This document shows, piece by piece, positions 40,669 to 53,100 of a stretch of DNA of 64,000 nt (position 1 is the first letter of the stretch; each line of letters starts with the position of its first letter). The stretch is from contig CAJNDT010003990.1 in assembly GCA_905221615.1 (NCBI GenBank), positions 123,501 to 187,500 on the forward strand, written 5' to 3'. A program made the position numbers and the translations under genes. Below the pieces are notes generated by a model, which was not told the origin of the DNA, did not search any database, and saw only the letters and a program-made list of their open reading frames with translations. The DNA comes from Symbiodinium sp. CCMP2592. Taxonomy: Eukaryota > Sar > Dinophyceae > Suessiales > Symbiodiniaceae.

Positions 40669-43600
40669 GTGACATTGAAGAGCGTTGTAAAACGTTTCAG
40701 GCTCGCGAAAGAACCTAGCGTGAGTAAGACAGTTCCACGAAATTGGCAATCGTAGGCCCTGGGTCCTAGTCCTTGAATACTTGCTGCGGCCCGGAACGAA
40801 GAAGTGTGAACATGCGGGGCACGCTCACTCTAAGAAACAAGCTTCCGCGCCCCAGCGCCCGAGTGTTTTAAGCTGCAAGGTTTTGCTTTCGCATCTTGGC
40901 CTCAACTCTAAACCCCGGAACCCTCCACTTGAACGGGAACCGAGCCTCAAATGCCTCCGGATAGGTGTCTACCTCATCGGACTGTGGCAGGTTTCCGCCT
41001 GGCACGATTCGGGTTTGGAGTCGGGGCATGTCGCGTCTGAGCTTATTTGTGTTCGAGATTTGGGCTTCGCTGCCCGGTGTCTTGGGGTTTCGAGCTTCCT
41101 TCTGAAAAAACGAAAGCCCCCAAAGTCCTGAACAGGTCAGCCATTGCCATTGCAAACCCCAAACTTGCCTAAGCTCCGAAGCCCCAAAGCGACAAAGATT
41201 CTTCAGCGATGCTGCCAGACCGGCCTCTGGCGTGGTCCCAGCCTCTTGATCAATGCCCACCCGTCCTGCAAAGAGATGCCGCAGGACAGGTGTTCAGGGT
41301 CTGAATAGCTGCAGATAGCCCGGGTTTAGGGCTTAGGGTTTCAATGATGGCCGGAGCGGGGCCGGGGTTTGCCACAAAACAGCCTTGGCCCTGCAAGCCT
41401 GCAGCGGTGTAGAAGCTGAGCCTGTGGCCCGCAGCGCAGGGAGTGCCAGTCGTGCTCGCGCAGGGAGGAAATGATGAGGCGCCGATGACCTAAATCATGA
41501 ACCTGTGTGCCTTATACATCCTTGGTGAAGATTTTGTTGAAGAGAAGAGTCTACTATCGTGTTTTATACCGTTGAAGTACGCCACGCTATGCCAGAATAG
41601 CGCAGCCTTTGGATTTTTTCTGTTCCTCTTTGGGCTCTTCAATCGTCTCCGTAAACCCTGAACTAGGCCCTGAACCCTAAACCCTAAACCCCTGAACCCC
41701 TCCCCAAAACCCTCTGGAGGTCTACCCGACTTCGCGAGCCGATCTCGAGCGGCTGATCTCCACGGGTACGGACAACAAGTGCTTCATGCCGGAGTCTCGG
41801 AGAGGGAGCTATCCGGGAGTTCCTTTAAGGGTATAGGATTTAGTTTAAGTTACTACTATAATAAGGGAGCCGAATATTATGTACTATAGATCCCTATTGG
41901 GAGTTTCCGAAAAATAGGGGGGGCCCTAATATAGTAACCCTAAACAGTAGGATCCTATTCTAAGGACCCCAAGACAAGGTACCCCCTAATCTTCAGAAAT
42001 TCCCAGCTATCTGCAGTGACTACACCCCGAGAGCCTGGAAGCCTCAAGCCGAAGGCTTGAAGCCCGAAGATCCCCAAAAGCCTGAAGGCCGCTGAAGCAC
42101 CGTGAGTCGCAATACCCCTTAATTAGATTATACCTTAAGTCACAATATTAAGCCCCCTACAGTTTAAGGTCTACTCCTTGATGAAAGGGTATTGGGATCT
42201 CTGGACATCATGAGAGGTACTATGTCGCCAACAGCGGACCTATGGCCTCTGGACAGCGTACGCGCATCGGCGACCGCCACAACATGGAGCGGCGGGCCGA
42301 GACGCAGTGATTGACTGTCGGAGTCGCCGCAGTGATGCTGAAAATCACACCCTCACAGCTTATTCACCGATTAGTACCGAGGATGTGAGGTGTTGACCAT
42401 GACGACGATGATGATGACCTTGATGATGATCAAGTCTGCTGCTCCTCGATGTCGAGATCGAAACCAAACCATAGGGTCCAAAAGCTGATTTCGTCTGCCT
42501 GCAGTCGGAAAAGCGTTCAACGAAAACACCGAAATCTCAAACAGGGTCTGTTCCTAGTGCAGACTCTGCAGTGAGCCTCGTCGAAGCTGGCTCGGATCCG
42601 TTGCAGCTTTCCTTCCGAACCCTAACGGAGTGGTCGGAAGAATTAGCAATAGTGTCCATGACCATGATAGTCCCTATATGCAACTAGACTATCATGTAGC
42701 TCAGCATCCTGTCATAACGATAAAGGCCCCGCCCCTGTACGAGAGCCCAAAACACGAGGTCCCTGCTTTTCCGAGACTGTCTTCCTCGTCTGATCGACGC
42801 CACCTTGTGCGCCGACGGACCAGAGGCCCTGGGCCAGCGAAGAAAGTCGACAGCAGGGCTTGGGGTTGAGGCATAGAGGGTAGGGTTCAGAGTTGGGCTC
42901 TGGGGTTTTTGGTTTAGTTTTTATAGCATGGCTGAAGGGTGTGAGGCGATTGTGGCTTCGGTGTAATTTTCGTTACAGTTCGTTTCGGGATTCGATACGA
43001 TTGAACTTGGGTTACGAAGTGCATAGTGTTGCCGTGTTGCCTTTGAGTTTGGGGATCGGGACAGTTCTCCATGGCGCCTAAGGTGGCAGGCTCCCTTTTC
43101 TTTTTACACTGTCCCCGTAGTCCTTGAAGACAATCTGCGCATGGGCAAGTGCCTCCATCTGCACTTTCTTGCGATCTCAGGCTGGCTTTGATTAGAAGGG
43201 ATTCAGCATCGGGGTGAAGTGTAGCACGATCTAGTGCAAGTAGAAGAGACTACAGCTTGAGCCTCGATGGCCTAAACACTAAACAGTACTCCTCCTGAAA
43301 ACATTGAAGATTCAACTGCCCAAATCATGCCAGCGCAACTGTGAACTTACAAGTGGGAATCAAACCTAATCACGCGTTTCACAATGGATGAGCAATTACT
43401 CAATGACAAGAAGCGCGACAGCTCTCACCGGTACCAGTGTCACCAGTGTTGATCCCCAATTGTTTAGGAATAATCATGGCCATCATCGTCGTTTTCGCCA
43501 CCAGCACCACCACCACCACTACCACCACCGCTGCCACCATTATCATCATCATCATTATCATCATCAGTTTCAGCGTCCTGCACCCTGGGCAGAGGCGCAC

Positions 43601-44520
43601 ATGCTTCGCTCCTGGCGGGAGCGGCTCTCGGATGAACGCCAGCAGGCGGAACAGTGGCTGGGCCCGGGGCTTAGGGGCATCCACTGCGTTCAGGGCTTCT
43701 GCATGTGCATCGCTGAATTTGTAACTCTGTACATGCAGCCTATCCGTTTGTGTTTGTGTGCGCAGGTATGTAGGTCAACGTGGGTATCTAGGTATGCGTG
43801 CATGCCTGCTCGGATGGATGGATGGATGGATGGATGGATGGATGGATGGATGGATGGATCTATATCTATCTATCTATCTCTCGCTCGCTCGCTGTCTGTG
43901 TATCTATCTACCTATCCGTCTATCTATCTACGAGCTACCTGTCTATGAAGCTGTCATATATGTACACCCATGAGTATCTAAAGCTTATCTGATACATATA
44001 CCCCAGCATCTTTTTCTGTGTACACATGTAGACACAGGTGGTTTTCAGGAAGTGTAGTAGAGCACATCGGCAGGCTGCATTACTTCCTCTCGGCATATTT
44101 CTGACATGGCCGCCGATCCAGGACATAGCCCGGAGCTGCTCCGCAAGAGATGGGCGAGCTCCTCAGACTCCTTCCCCCCCTGAGCCCAGCTGAGCCTTCG
44201 TTTTGGAGCTTAAAACCCTAATCGAACTGAAGAAGCCAAGCTCCCTGCCGCAAAACAGAGCGAGGCGACGCGGGGCATGGACGAAGAGAAGCTGATAGAG
44301 GCTTGTCGGTTCTGAAGAGAAGATGACATGCCAAACATGCTTCTTGAATTCCTTATACATGTGTAGCTCTACCCGTTTATTCATGTATCCGTTTATCTGT
44401 TTATATAATATGTACATATATTATATGTATATTCATATTAATATATCTAAACATATGTGTGAGTATGTGCATGCACCTGTTATACACATATCTGTACCCA
44501 TTTAGATGTATACACCTGTA
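40669..44520. other. Introns or intergenic DNA; no confident gene
   Basis: Contains scattered telomere-like words (41325-41342, 41660-41700, 42862-42920) and an AT-rich patch with TACTATAATAAGG (41850-41960). A possible exon near 43592-43665 reads MLRSWRERLSDERQQAEQW and another near 42570-42617 reads EAGSDPLQLSFRT; neither is secure. Microsatellites: CAC/CAT (43495-43565), GATG (43812-43858) and TATC (43859-43930). Confidence 0.4.
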
Positions 44521-44524
44521 TGTA

Positions 44525-44635
44525 GCTATGACGCATCCTTCGGTGACAGCGGGAACTTCGGGCAGGTGCTTCCTGGCACCGAGGAGTTTGCGCACGTCAT
44601 GGCCATGTTCCGGGCGACTCCTAAGGACCGCAGGG
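44525..44635 (+). CDS. Possible exon of a PARP-family protein
   Basis: Reads FGDSGNFGQVLPGTEEF then AHVMAMFRATPKDRR and ends at a GGTAATG donor. The pattern of an acidic pair, AHVM and a following F resembles the first helix of PARP catalytic domains (SEEYQxVxxxF). If so, it belongs upstream of the PARP exons at 48.7-49.7 kb, with the 47-kb gene lying in an intron between them. The link is inferred from pattern only. Confidence 0.35.
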
Positions 44636-46018
44636 TAATGGCCAAATTAGGTGGTAGGACATCTCCACCGAAACGGAAGCGCTCAGGGGCCCATACGTTT
44701 CACGAGTATCTGTCCGTGCGCTACAGTAGGAGTTGGGATAGTTTTTCAGTGTTTGCTGTCGCTGACCCGCCAGGTTGTTTGTGCGAGACAAGCAACTTGT
44801 AGAGACAATGACAAGCAATTGCTGTCACAAGCAGTGGTAGTGGTGGTCCCTACAGTCTAACCCCAGGCTTCAAGATCTGAAATGCAAGTCTAGCGAGAAA
44901 GGCTTCAGACGGTAGTTGTCGGCCGCGGAGATGATATAGCCCTGATGTTGGCGAGGGCCACTAGGTCACTGGGACTTAGGAGTGTTCTGAGTAATTAAGG
45001 TTTCTTTGTTTTGAGCGAAGTCCAAACTAGACGTGTAAACATCTTCGGTTTCCACAGCTGCAGGAGCCGCCTGTGTACTCCGTGACGCCGCAGGCGCAGC
45101 ACTGATCACGCAAGGAGTCGTCTACCTCACATACGGATCGAAGGTAGCGTTTGTCAGGAGGTTTCAGGGCGGCTTCACATGCAGCTGAGAAGACGAGAGA
45201 GATGACAGTTGGTGCATTCATCCTGGAAGCAAGAAGCGAGGCCTTCATGATTCATCCCCCAACCGCTTCGTAAACTGCCCAGGCGACCTGGGATCAGGTG
45301 TCGAGAGCTCAGCATGGCCGAAAGCTTGCAATCTACAGAGTCGCGGCAACTCTCGTGCTCCCCAGTCTCTTGGATTTCGGGGTCTTGGCGAGAGCTGCAG
45401 GCAAGTTCGTGCGATTCATCGCGTAGAGAATGGCCCACAGCTGGATGGATGCACCAAGCCGCCGCCCGGACGCACCGAGTTATTGAGCATCGCGTCATTG
45501 TGCATAGCGCAGTACGAAGCACAGCACTACTAGCATTCCTCACATGGCCAGTCGCAGATAGAAAACCTGACAGATCTGAGCAAAACAGCATGCACCATGC
45601 TTGATCTTCCAATGTTCTGCACGACGGCCCCGCTTCCCTTCTCCGAAGCTGGTTTTCGGACCAATGCGGCTCAGGTATTTCGAATCCCTTCGAAGGAACC
45701 TGGAAGATCAGGTGCGGAGCTCAACTCACCTGTCCTACCGTCGGCGGCACCTCCCCAACTGCAATCCTCAAGCCGCCCTCCTTCCTGCTACTTGCTGCGC
45801 TGACCTCGTCGCCTCTGCAGCAACATCTGAGCCCTTGCCGGGTGCAAAGTTTCCGAACATGTTTACCCAGAGGAGCCGATGCAGTGCCCCTACTATCTCT
45901 TACTCGTCGTCCGGTGTGGTTGTTTTTGTGGTCGTACGGGTAGTCGTTGGCGAGGTCGTCTTTGTCGTCATCGTCGTCGTGGTCGTCGAACCGGCACCAG
46001 AGCACCAGCACCAGCACC

Positions 46019-46053
<35 letters not shown>

Positions 46054-46340
46054 AAGCTGCAGCGCCAGCAGCAACGGCAGCAGCGCCAGCAGCAACAGCA
46101 GCAGCAGCAGCCACCACCACCATAGCATCAGCCAGCATCAGAATTGTTGCATTGGTTGAATTCGGAAATGTCTGACCGACGAAAGCATGTCCAGCACGAT
46201 CATGACAGCCGTCGTCATCTTCGCATATCATCACAATCACCATCATGATGATGATGATCATATCACCATCATCATCATCAGCATCATCGTTGTCATCATC
46301 GTCGTCATCATCACCACCATCATCATCACCATCATCACCG

Positions 46341-46372
<32 letters not shown>

Positions 46373-47193
46373 TTCTTCTGCTTCTTCATCATCGTCATCA
46401 TCATCATCATCAACATCCTCACCAGCATCATCAGCATCGTCAGCGCCATCGTCTGTGTCAGCATCAACGTTAGCCGTTAGCATTAACACGAGCACCAGCA
46501 TCATCATCGTCGTCATCATCATCATCATCAGCATCATCGCCATCGTCACCATCATCGTCATCATGACCATCATCTTTGTCATCATCGTCGTCATCGTCAT
46601 CATTACCATCATCGGTTTCCCGTACTGCACGACAGACGCCCCGCAACCAACAGTCAGGACTGCCAAGAAGAAGCTTATTCTGATGTGCATCGTTGATGCC
46701 AGGGGGTTGAGTTCGAGCCCGGCACCCACACGCCCTGCACCAAGAGCTTCACTTGGCATTCTCTGCTTCCAGCGTAAAAACATCTGGTCGTGGCCTCTCA
46801 GGATATGAAACTCTCGAATTTCAATACTATCAATTCAGTTGTTTGCACCCAAGTCTGTTTCGAAGTGTCTTGGTGGCCATGGTAGCCGTCGTTGTCGATG
46901 GAGCAGTTGGTATTAGCTATGATGGTAGAGCTGATCGTGGCAGTCGTGGCAGCATCAGCAGCAAAAGCATCACGGGCACATCCTGAGCCGTTTAAACTGA
47001 ACAGTTGTCCGTCAAGCACAGGTGTTGGGCCTTCCATGGTGCTCGGAGTGAGGCTATCGAGTTGGAGTCTCAGAGAGCACTCGCCCTCCCTGGGTTTCTC
47101 AAACTCAGCTGTGGGGTCTCGGGTTGGGCTCAAGCTTAAGCTTCGTGACGCTTCGTGCAGCTTCACACAGCATCTATCAAATCCTTTGCTTTC
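44636..47193. other. Intron or intergenic DNA with trinucleotide arrays
   Basis: A possible exon at about 45668-45710 reads LRYFESLRRNLEDQ before a GTGCGG donor. CAG/CAA-rich DNA spans 45990-46125, and an imperfect CAT/ATC array 46190-46620. The Gln, Ser and Asp ORFs there are artefacts. No other gene is seen. Confidence 0.45.
46190..46620. repeat. Imperfect CAT/ATC trinucleotide array
   Basis: About 430 bases of CATCAT with interspersed CGT, CAC and CTT triplets. All six frames stay open for long distances because the repeat lacks stop codons. Confidence 0.92.
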
Positions 47194-48075
47194 ATGTCGA
47201 TGGCCTCGTCGTTTTCGTTTTGCATCACGCTGCTCCTCCAGTGTTTGGTCGGCACGCAGGGGGTACGCACTGTGGACACTCTTGAAGGCGGTGCGGCGCG
47301 GAATTCCCTCGCAAACTCTGCAGCACTTTCTTCTGGCATGACCGTGCGTGAGACAGAGACGCCCCTGATCAGCGTGCACTTCCCGATGGAACCCGAGGAT
47401 ATGCAAAAAGTGCTTGGGGAAAGGCTGGAGCCGGACGTCTATGACGGCAAAGCGTACATCCAGGTATCCCAGTTCTATATCTCCAAGCTGGAGATGTTCG
47501 GGGTTGTGCCGAGCCTTATGAGCAGTTGGTGCATGCGCATCTCTGCCTACGTGAAGCTAAAGAATTCCCAACCCCCCGGCGAGAAGGGCTACGTGATCCT
47601 CTCGGCAGATTTCGACAGTTCGATCAGCGGCACCATCATGACCAGTGGCTGCAAGAAGTCCCAGCTTGGGACCATGTGCGGTACCATCGCAGCAAACCAG
47701 ACGGAGGAGAGGGACGGCAAGGTGTTCACTGTGGTGCAGGACAAGACACTCCTTTTGCGCCTCGCCGCAAAGCAGGTCCCTATCTCCAACACGGCTTTCC
47801 TGGAGTGGGCCAACCAGCGGTATGTGCGGTACCAGTTGAGCGAGGACAAGAAGGAGTTGCGCCGTGGCTTGCAGCCCGAAAACGAAAAGACCTTCGAGGG
47901 CAGCTACGAGTTGGAGCCCTTCGGCATAAAGCCCTTCATATCCGCGGTCTTCCAGACTAAGTATGCCGGGTATGGCTGGGGCTACCTCGACAACATCACC
48001 GACCCATGCGAGAGGGGCCGCTGCGTCTTCTACGAGAAGGCCGTCTTTTTGGACGAAAACGCGGAAACCCTGTGA
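47194..48075 (+). CDS. Secreted DUF2071/acetoacetate-decarboxylase-like protein, intronless
   Basis: 293 residues from ATG 47194; the frame is open back to 47155 but without an earlier ATG. The N-terminus has a clear signal-peptide shape: a short start, a hydrophobic core FSFCITLLLQCLVG, then a small-residue region. The body matches the DUF2071 pattern by eye: LEPDVYDGKAYIQVSQFYI (YDG then a beta strand), MRISAYVKL (the R-x-YV motif) and KGYVILSADFDS. DUF2071 proteins share the acetoacetate decarboxylase-like fold; their substrate is unknown. No intron is needed. It lies on the same strand as the surrounding PARP-like exons and may be nested in one of their introns. Confidence 0.6.
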   Translation: MSMASSFSFCITLLLQCLVGTQGVRTVDTLEGGAARNSLANSAALSSGMTVRETETPLISVHFPMEPEDMQKVLGERLEPDVYDGKAYIQVSQFYISKLEMFGVVPSLMSSWCMRISAYVKLKNSQPPGEKGYVILSADFDSSISGTIMTSGCKKSQLGTMCGTIAANQTEERDGKVFTVVQDKTLLLRLAAKQVPISNTAFLEWANQRYVRYQLSEDKKELRRGLQPENEKTFEGSYELEPFGIKPFISAVFQTKYAGYGWGYLDNITDPCERGRCVFYEKAVFLDENAETL

Positions 48076-48706
48076 AGGAGAGCTTGAGCTATGCATCTCT
48101 CAGGGAAAAATGCGAGCACTCTAGAGCTTTGGTGTTTCCGGCGATTCTGCAAGACTCCTCCCAGCTTCCCTCCTGATCCCATTCTGAGGATCTCTTGTGG
48201 GCTACCATCGCGTCACTATGGGCCCCTAGTTTCGACCTCCCCCAGCTCTGTTCGCGAAGTGAGTTCCTGGTGCACCTCAGCAGCCGGAGGTCCATCGTCA
48301 GCAACACAGTCGCTGGCTTCCAGCCCCTGGCATCAGGCGCTTATCGATGCTTGAGGATTGGGTTATGAAAGGAAGCGGAAGCCCTGACCCTATCGACCCT
48401 CACCCTGAGCTCTAAAGGCTTGTGCCTTACTGACTCCCTCAAAGAAGGCTTGTGTAACGTGATGAGACAGCCTGAATGGTGAACTTGCTGCATCATTTCT
48501 TCTCAACCTCGTCGCCCAAATTCAGAGCCAAGCTGGACTCTGCCACCATTCAGCTTCGCTTCCCTACAGAGTTCTGAAGGTTTGATTTCTTCTCGCAGTT
48601 TTCGTGGCCTTAGCAGGCTGCTTGGGAGTACCCTGTCTAGCTGTTTGGCGATCAGGGTGTAGGGTCGAGGGCCTAGGCTTTAGGGTTTAGGGTCTTGCCG
48701 GTGCAG
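48076..48706. other. 3' flank of the 47-kb gene and PARP intron
   Basis: No gene seen. Ends with telomere-like words (TTAGGGTTTAGGGTC, 48680-48694) just before the CAG acceptor of the PARP exon at 48707. Confidence 0.5.
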
Positions 48707-49691
48707 TTCTTTGCGAACCAGAGCTGCCGGAGGCACCCGAGGTGCCAATGTATGGGGCTCCGGCACCTACTTCGCGCGGGATGCGAAGTGATCCTCCCCT
48801 GAACTCCGCTTGGAAGCTACCGAAGACCTGATTTGCAGGCTTTAGGTTCCGAAAGGAGCAGACATGTCGGATCCCTGTTCCCTGCTCTTTCGCTTCAAGC
48901 TTCAAGTCCCAGCTGTGACAGGTACGTGGCCGATGGGGGTTTCTGTGGACAGCCTGCTGCTGACGGAACCCGTCAGATGTTGGTGCCAGGGACCTAGCCA
49001 GAGTTCATGCGGCATGCAGATAGAAGCAGCCTCAGAAATTGCGCATGGATGCGATGGCTGTAGAGAGAGGAGGACTGCTCCCGTCCCAAGCCCCAAGCAA
49101 AGCAACGAGAGAGAGAGAGAGAGTCAGAGCGAGAGAGCGAGGTGCGATGTAGCTTCCACCTTCCCCTCATGTCGAGATACCCAGATGCTGGTAGCTTGTC
49201 GGCTTCCGCCCCCGAAAGGTGTCTCCTGATGACGGGAGTTCCTTGCTTGGGTGATCCTGATCACAAGGGAGTCGCTGCCCAAGGGGTTGCAGGAACTCAA
49301 TTCTGGGACAGGGACTTAGAGTGTGAGCACGTTCGGAAGAAGGAGAAAGTCACTGCAGTGAGGCCCCTTCTGGTGTGGACACGTTTGGACACAGCCCATC
49401 CGAGACCTTCAGCGTGCCCGATGCCTTTGCTACTCAGGTCCTACCTTTCCGGAACAAGCCTCATCGCTACAACTGCTCTGTGGACAGCCTCTCCAGCCGA
49501 AAGCCTACGCGGAGTGGGTTTGCGATTGCTCTTCCGTTCACAATGCTTCGGCGAGTCTTGAAAGAGGCCCCGAGATCTTCATCGTCCAGCACCCAGGCAA
49601 CGGTTACCCGTTTCCACAGGTACTAGTAACCCAGTGCTTTGAAGTCTTGGCAGGTAGCGCTCTCCCAGCCTACCTCATCACTTTTGCTTGA
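48707..49691 (+). CDS. PARP-family ADP-ribosyltransferase, catalytic domain exons and C-terminus
   Basis: Exon A, 48707-48787 (acceptor CAG, donor GTGATC), encodes GANVWGSGTYFARDA, the signature donor-loop/GxYFA block with the catalytic tyrosine. Exon B, about 49177-49290, reads ERCLLMTGVPCLGDPDHKG, matching the strand after it. Exon C, 49438-49514 (donor GTGGGT), reads HRYNCSVDSLSS. Exon D, 49567-49691 (acceptor AG|G), reads PEIFIVQHPGNGYPFPQ and ends in SALPAYLITFA and a stop, like the YPEYLITF end of PARP10/14-type enzymes. Joining C to D in phase gives RKPTRSPEIF. The third catalytic position appears to be Ile, not Glu, as in mono-ADP-ribosyltransferases. The enzyme would transfer ADP-ribose from NAD+ to proteins. 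The exon with the HG motif was not found, so the gene model is partial. Confidence 0.65.
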
Positions 49692-50366
49692 TCACTTGAT
49701 CGAGTGCTTCAAATGAAGCGACCCTGGCCAGCGAGAAACATGCAGAAAGAGCCAGGCCCCCAGCGACACATAAGATCTGTATCGACTGAAGTCTGAATCT
49801 CCTCTATGACTGAGGTGCAGTTTCCGCATACAGATGCTGTCACGCAAGCCATGGGCTGCTGAACCTGTATAGATCGCAAGTCTGTAGCTTTCGAGATGCA
49901 TTCGTGGCCGGAATTCGTTGCACGGCCCTTTGAGAGGACGCACCCTGCTGGGCGACTAAGGAGTTTTGACTCAGCCGCGAGCCTCGGATTTTCCCCCTTG
50001 TAGCTCAGGAGCCAACTGCTGAGAAGGAGCGATTTCCAGCTCTCATTGCTTAGCCAACGGTACTTGGCCTACTGTGGATTCCTCCGCTAGCCTGCCACGA
50101 GTGCAGACGCTCTCTCCAGAGAAGCGGGGGGTAGGTGCGCGTGCTGAATTTTAGAAGTGCACCTAAGGTGCTTAGACATCTTCCGACGCGCAGAAATCCA
50201 GAACACCCGGAACTTATCAGGGAACCGTGCTCATGGTGAGGTCTGGCTTGGGGCAGGCAGGCACTTGCTGTGCTTCGTAGGTGTTGAACCGATCCCTGGC
50301 TCTCTGCACATCACCGGAGCCACAAGCGGTGCTCCTGGCAAGTTCTGCAGTGCAGCATGGTGTGAT
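49692..50366. other. Intergenic DNA between the PARP gene and the next gene
   Basis: No gene, repeat or telomere-like tract that I can support. An ORF at 50157-50408 overlaps the next exon in another frame and is probably a shadow. Confidence 0.45.
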
Positions 50367-51492
50367 CCGGAAGAACTACCAATGCGATTGTCTATTGCTT
50401 TTGGTTGAACCCTCAGTACACCGATGAGACCCCCAACCCCTATTCGAGTGCCGTTGGTTTCGAGAACCGTTCTGCTTTCCTCAGCCAGGTGACCTCATGG
50501 TCTGCCACACACGTCTCCTTGGTTCAGGGCGAGGCGCCCGCTGCTCTTTGGGTACAGGGGCTTGTCGTGTCTAGTGTCTGGGGTTTACGGCGTCACTTTT
50601 TGGCTTTAAGCCTTAAAGGAGTTAAAGGATTTCTTCGAGGGGTCTGGTCTTCGGTATGGGGGTTACTGTTACCAGCGATCTGCATTGCTGCATACGCACC
50701 CTGCAACACCGACTGTTTGTCGTCGTCGTCGTGGTCGTTGTCGTTGTCGTTGCAGTGGCTGCTGTTGTCGTTGTCGTCGTCGTTGCTGTTATCGTGACGG
50801 TGATGCTTGTCCTTCGTCTCGCTCACTTGCGACGACATTTTGATGATGTTGGTGATGATAATGCTGACGGTGATGATGATGGCGGTGATGGTGATGATGA
50901 TGCCATCATCACCATCACCACCATCAAAGCACCATCACCATCGCCATCGCCATCATCATTATCACCACCATCACCATCACCATCACCATCACCATCACCG
51001 TCACCATCACCATCACCATCACCATCACCATCGCCATCATCACCATTACCATCACCATCACCACCGCCATCACCGCCGCCACCATCATCATCATGATTCA
51101 TCATCATCATCATCATCATCGTCATCAGCATCACGTGTGAAGGGCTCGGGAGGCAGTGGTGTGCAAGTGTTTGATGGCCAGGTGCCGCTGCCGCAATTCG
51201 GTTACCAGGCTGGCTGCTTGCCGACGTTGGAGTGGTCGGAATGTTTTCAGCCACCGGAGCGATTGAGACACGAAATCTTAGGTTCTGAGCTAAACCCCCA
51301 AGCCTTAAACTCTACATCCAGTAGACCGCTAACCTCCTAAACGCTTGAACCTGTACAGTCCCGCTACCGAAGCCCTACTTCTTTAATTCCTCAGCCCTCC
51401 AATCCCCAATCACCTGACCTTCAAACAGGACTTTCTACAGCGTCTGACGGGTGGCTTTGGGCCCGCTGCCCCGATCCTGGCGGATCGCTGAG
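50367..51492 (+). CDS. Small multi-exon gene, product unknown
   Basis: An exon of about 50367-50488 reads TTNAIVYCFWLNPQYTDE then TPNPYSSAVGFENRSAF and stops at a CAG|GTGACC donor. A likely middle exon near 51148-51210 reads GVQVFDGQVPLPQFGYQ. A terminal exon, 51430-51492 (acceptor ACAG), reads DFLQRLTGGFGPAAPILADR and a stop. An inverted trinucleotide array fills the first intron. The translated pieces have good amino-acid balance, but I do not recognise the family and the 5' end is missing. Confidence 0.35.
50710..51125. repeat. Trinucleotide array with strand switch (GTC, GAT, then CACCAT)
   Basis: GTCGTT units (50712-50800), GATGAT units (50836-50903), then CATCAC/CACCAT hexamers (50904-51120). 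The change from GAT to ATC at about 50904 makes the two halves inverted copies. Confidence 0.9.
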
Positions 51493-52685
51493 AGTGCCAG
51501 GGAGAGCTCCAATGCGGATCGGATTTAGGGTTTAGGGATCCGGTGTTCTGGAGTTCAGCAGTTGTTTAGCAGTTTAGACTTCAGGACTTAGCTGTGATGA
51601 TTAGGGTAGAATCCTGATGAATGTTCCGCCGTCTTCAGCAAGCATCATGGCAACATCGCCATTCTCATCGTAGTCGTGACCGCCATTGTTGTTCTCTTTG
51701 CTTTTGTTTTCATTTGTGTGCATTGTTGTTATTGGTGGTGGTGGTGGTGGTGGTGCTGCTGCTGCAACTGCGAATGCTTGTATTGTTGAGATACCGATTA
51801 TGAGGCTTAAGTTGTTGTCCTAGTGATTGCCATCGAAGTTAACCTTTACACATCGTTACCGTCCTTCGTCCTTTGCCTCAAGTTCATGACGATGGGTATG
51901 TTTTGCACGTCGTTTGGGTTTCCCCCTCGGGAACCTTGAGCCGTCATTCTTCTGAGCTTCTCTAGCTCCACAGCGGCAGCTAAGACTTGCTGTTGATATC
52001 TATCTTGAGCATGAGCCAGCAATGACATTGCGAAGCTTGCAAGCTCGTAAGCCTAAACCCTGCCCCCCTCCCCTGCCCCCCCTGCCCCCCCCCCCCCACC
52101 CAAATGCTAGACTTAGCTGCTTGACCCTAAATGCCAAGCGCTAAGCTTCCCTGTTGGATATCCAAGGAAGAGCCTGTGCAAGTCTCGGTGCTGCCCCTGG
52201 TATCTCTGCAGGCCGGCTTCCGGGTTTGGGGAGGTGCAGGTTTACAAGGTTTAGGGCCTTATTCTTGCGCTGGCATGTGTTGCTCTGGCTTTCCTGAAGT
52301 TTCGCACCAGAAGGGTTGCTTTCGACGACAAGAGGGTTGTGAAAAAACAAGAATAACGATAGTAACACTGATACTCATAGTAATAGTACTAATAATAACA
52401 ATAATACAGATAATACAGATCATGCACATAATACGAATGATGCAAATAATACAAACAATACAGCTGATACAGATCATACAAATAAGACTGATAATACAAT
52501 AATACTAATAATTGTAACAGTACAGTAATACTAATAATTGTAACAGTACAATAATCCTAATAATCGTAACAACAAGGGCTGCCTTCCAAATTTCTTCGGC
52601 TCGGCCATGTGAGGCCGTCGCGCCGAGCCGGCTGGTGTTGAAGTACGACCGAGAGCCGACCCTCGCTGCAATGCGAAGTAGGGAT
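51493..52685. other. Non-coding DNA; C-run and AATA-rich patches
   Basis: No gene. Holds a (GGT)n run near 51735-51755, a C-rich stretch with a 12-base C run (52060-52100) and AATAATAC-type AT-rich units (52340-52575). Confidence 0.5.
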
Positions 52686-52689
52686 CAGT

Positions 52690-52815
52690 TTAGGGTTCTA
52701 TAAGGGTTTTATACGGGTTCTGTTCAGGGTTCTATAAGGGTTCAAAAAGGATTCTATGAGGGTTCAGTTTACGGTTCTATAAGGGTTCTATAAGGGTTCA
52801 GTTAAGGGTTCTATC
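52690..52815 (+). repeat. Tandem GGGTTCTATAA units
   Basis: About eight copies of AGGGTTCTATAAGGGTTC-like units with partial losses, followed by the word GGGTTTAGGGG. Confidence 0.8.
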
Positions 52816-53100
52816 AGGGTTTAGGGGCTAAGGAACTCAATTTGAGGTTGCAGGTCGGCGGATACCATGTTTGAGCGATCATGGTTACTCGCATGTACAA
52901 TATGTTATGTTTTACGTGTTGTTATGTGCTATATGTTATTTACTCGTATGTATGTATATATATATAATATAAATAAATAAATAAATATATATATATATAT
53001 ATATTTGTGTAATTGAATATTTCCCCAAGCAGTTTACTGTAGGGGTTCTCAATTGCTCAGAAAGGAATTGCCGGGTTGTCGGTAGCCGTTGCCGGGTTCC

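Noticed and set aside
45968-46808. ORFs of up to 271 codons across 46.0-46.8 kb
   Set aside because: Asp-, Met-, Ser- or Gln-rich translations of CAT/CAG arrays; no independent coding signal.
47122-47133. TTGGGCTCAAG about 60 bases upstream of the secreted gene
   Set aside because: Contains an extra G compared with the leader and only eight bases match exactly, which is expected by chance in 64 kb.
50656-51340. Overlapping ORFs in the 50.7-51.3 kb array
   Set aside because: Same cause: trinucleotide and hexamer repeats.
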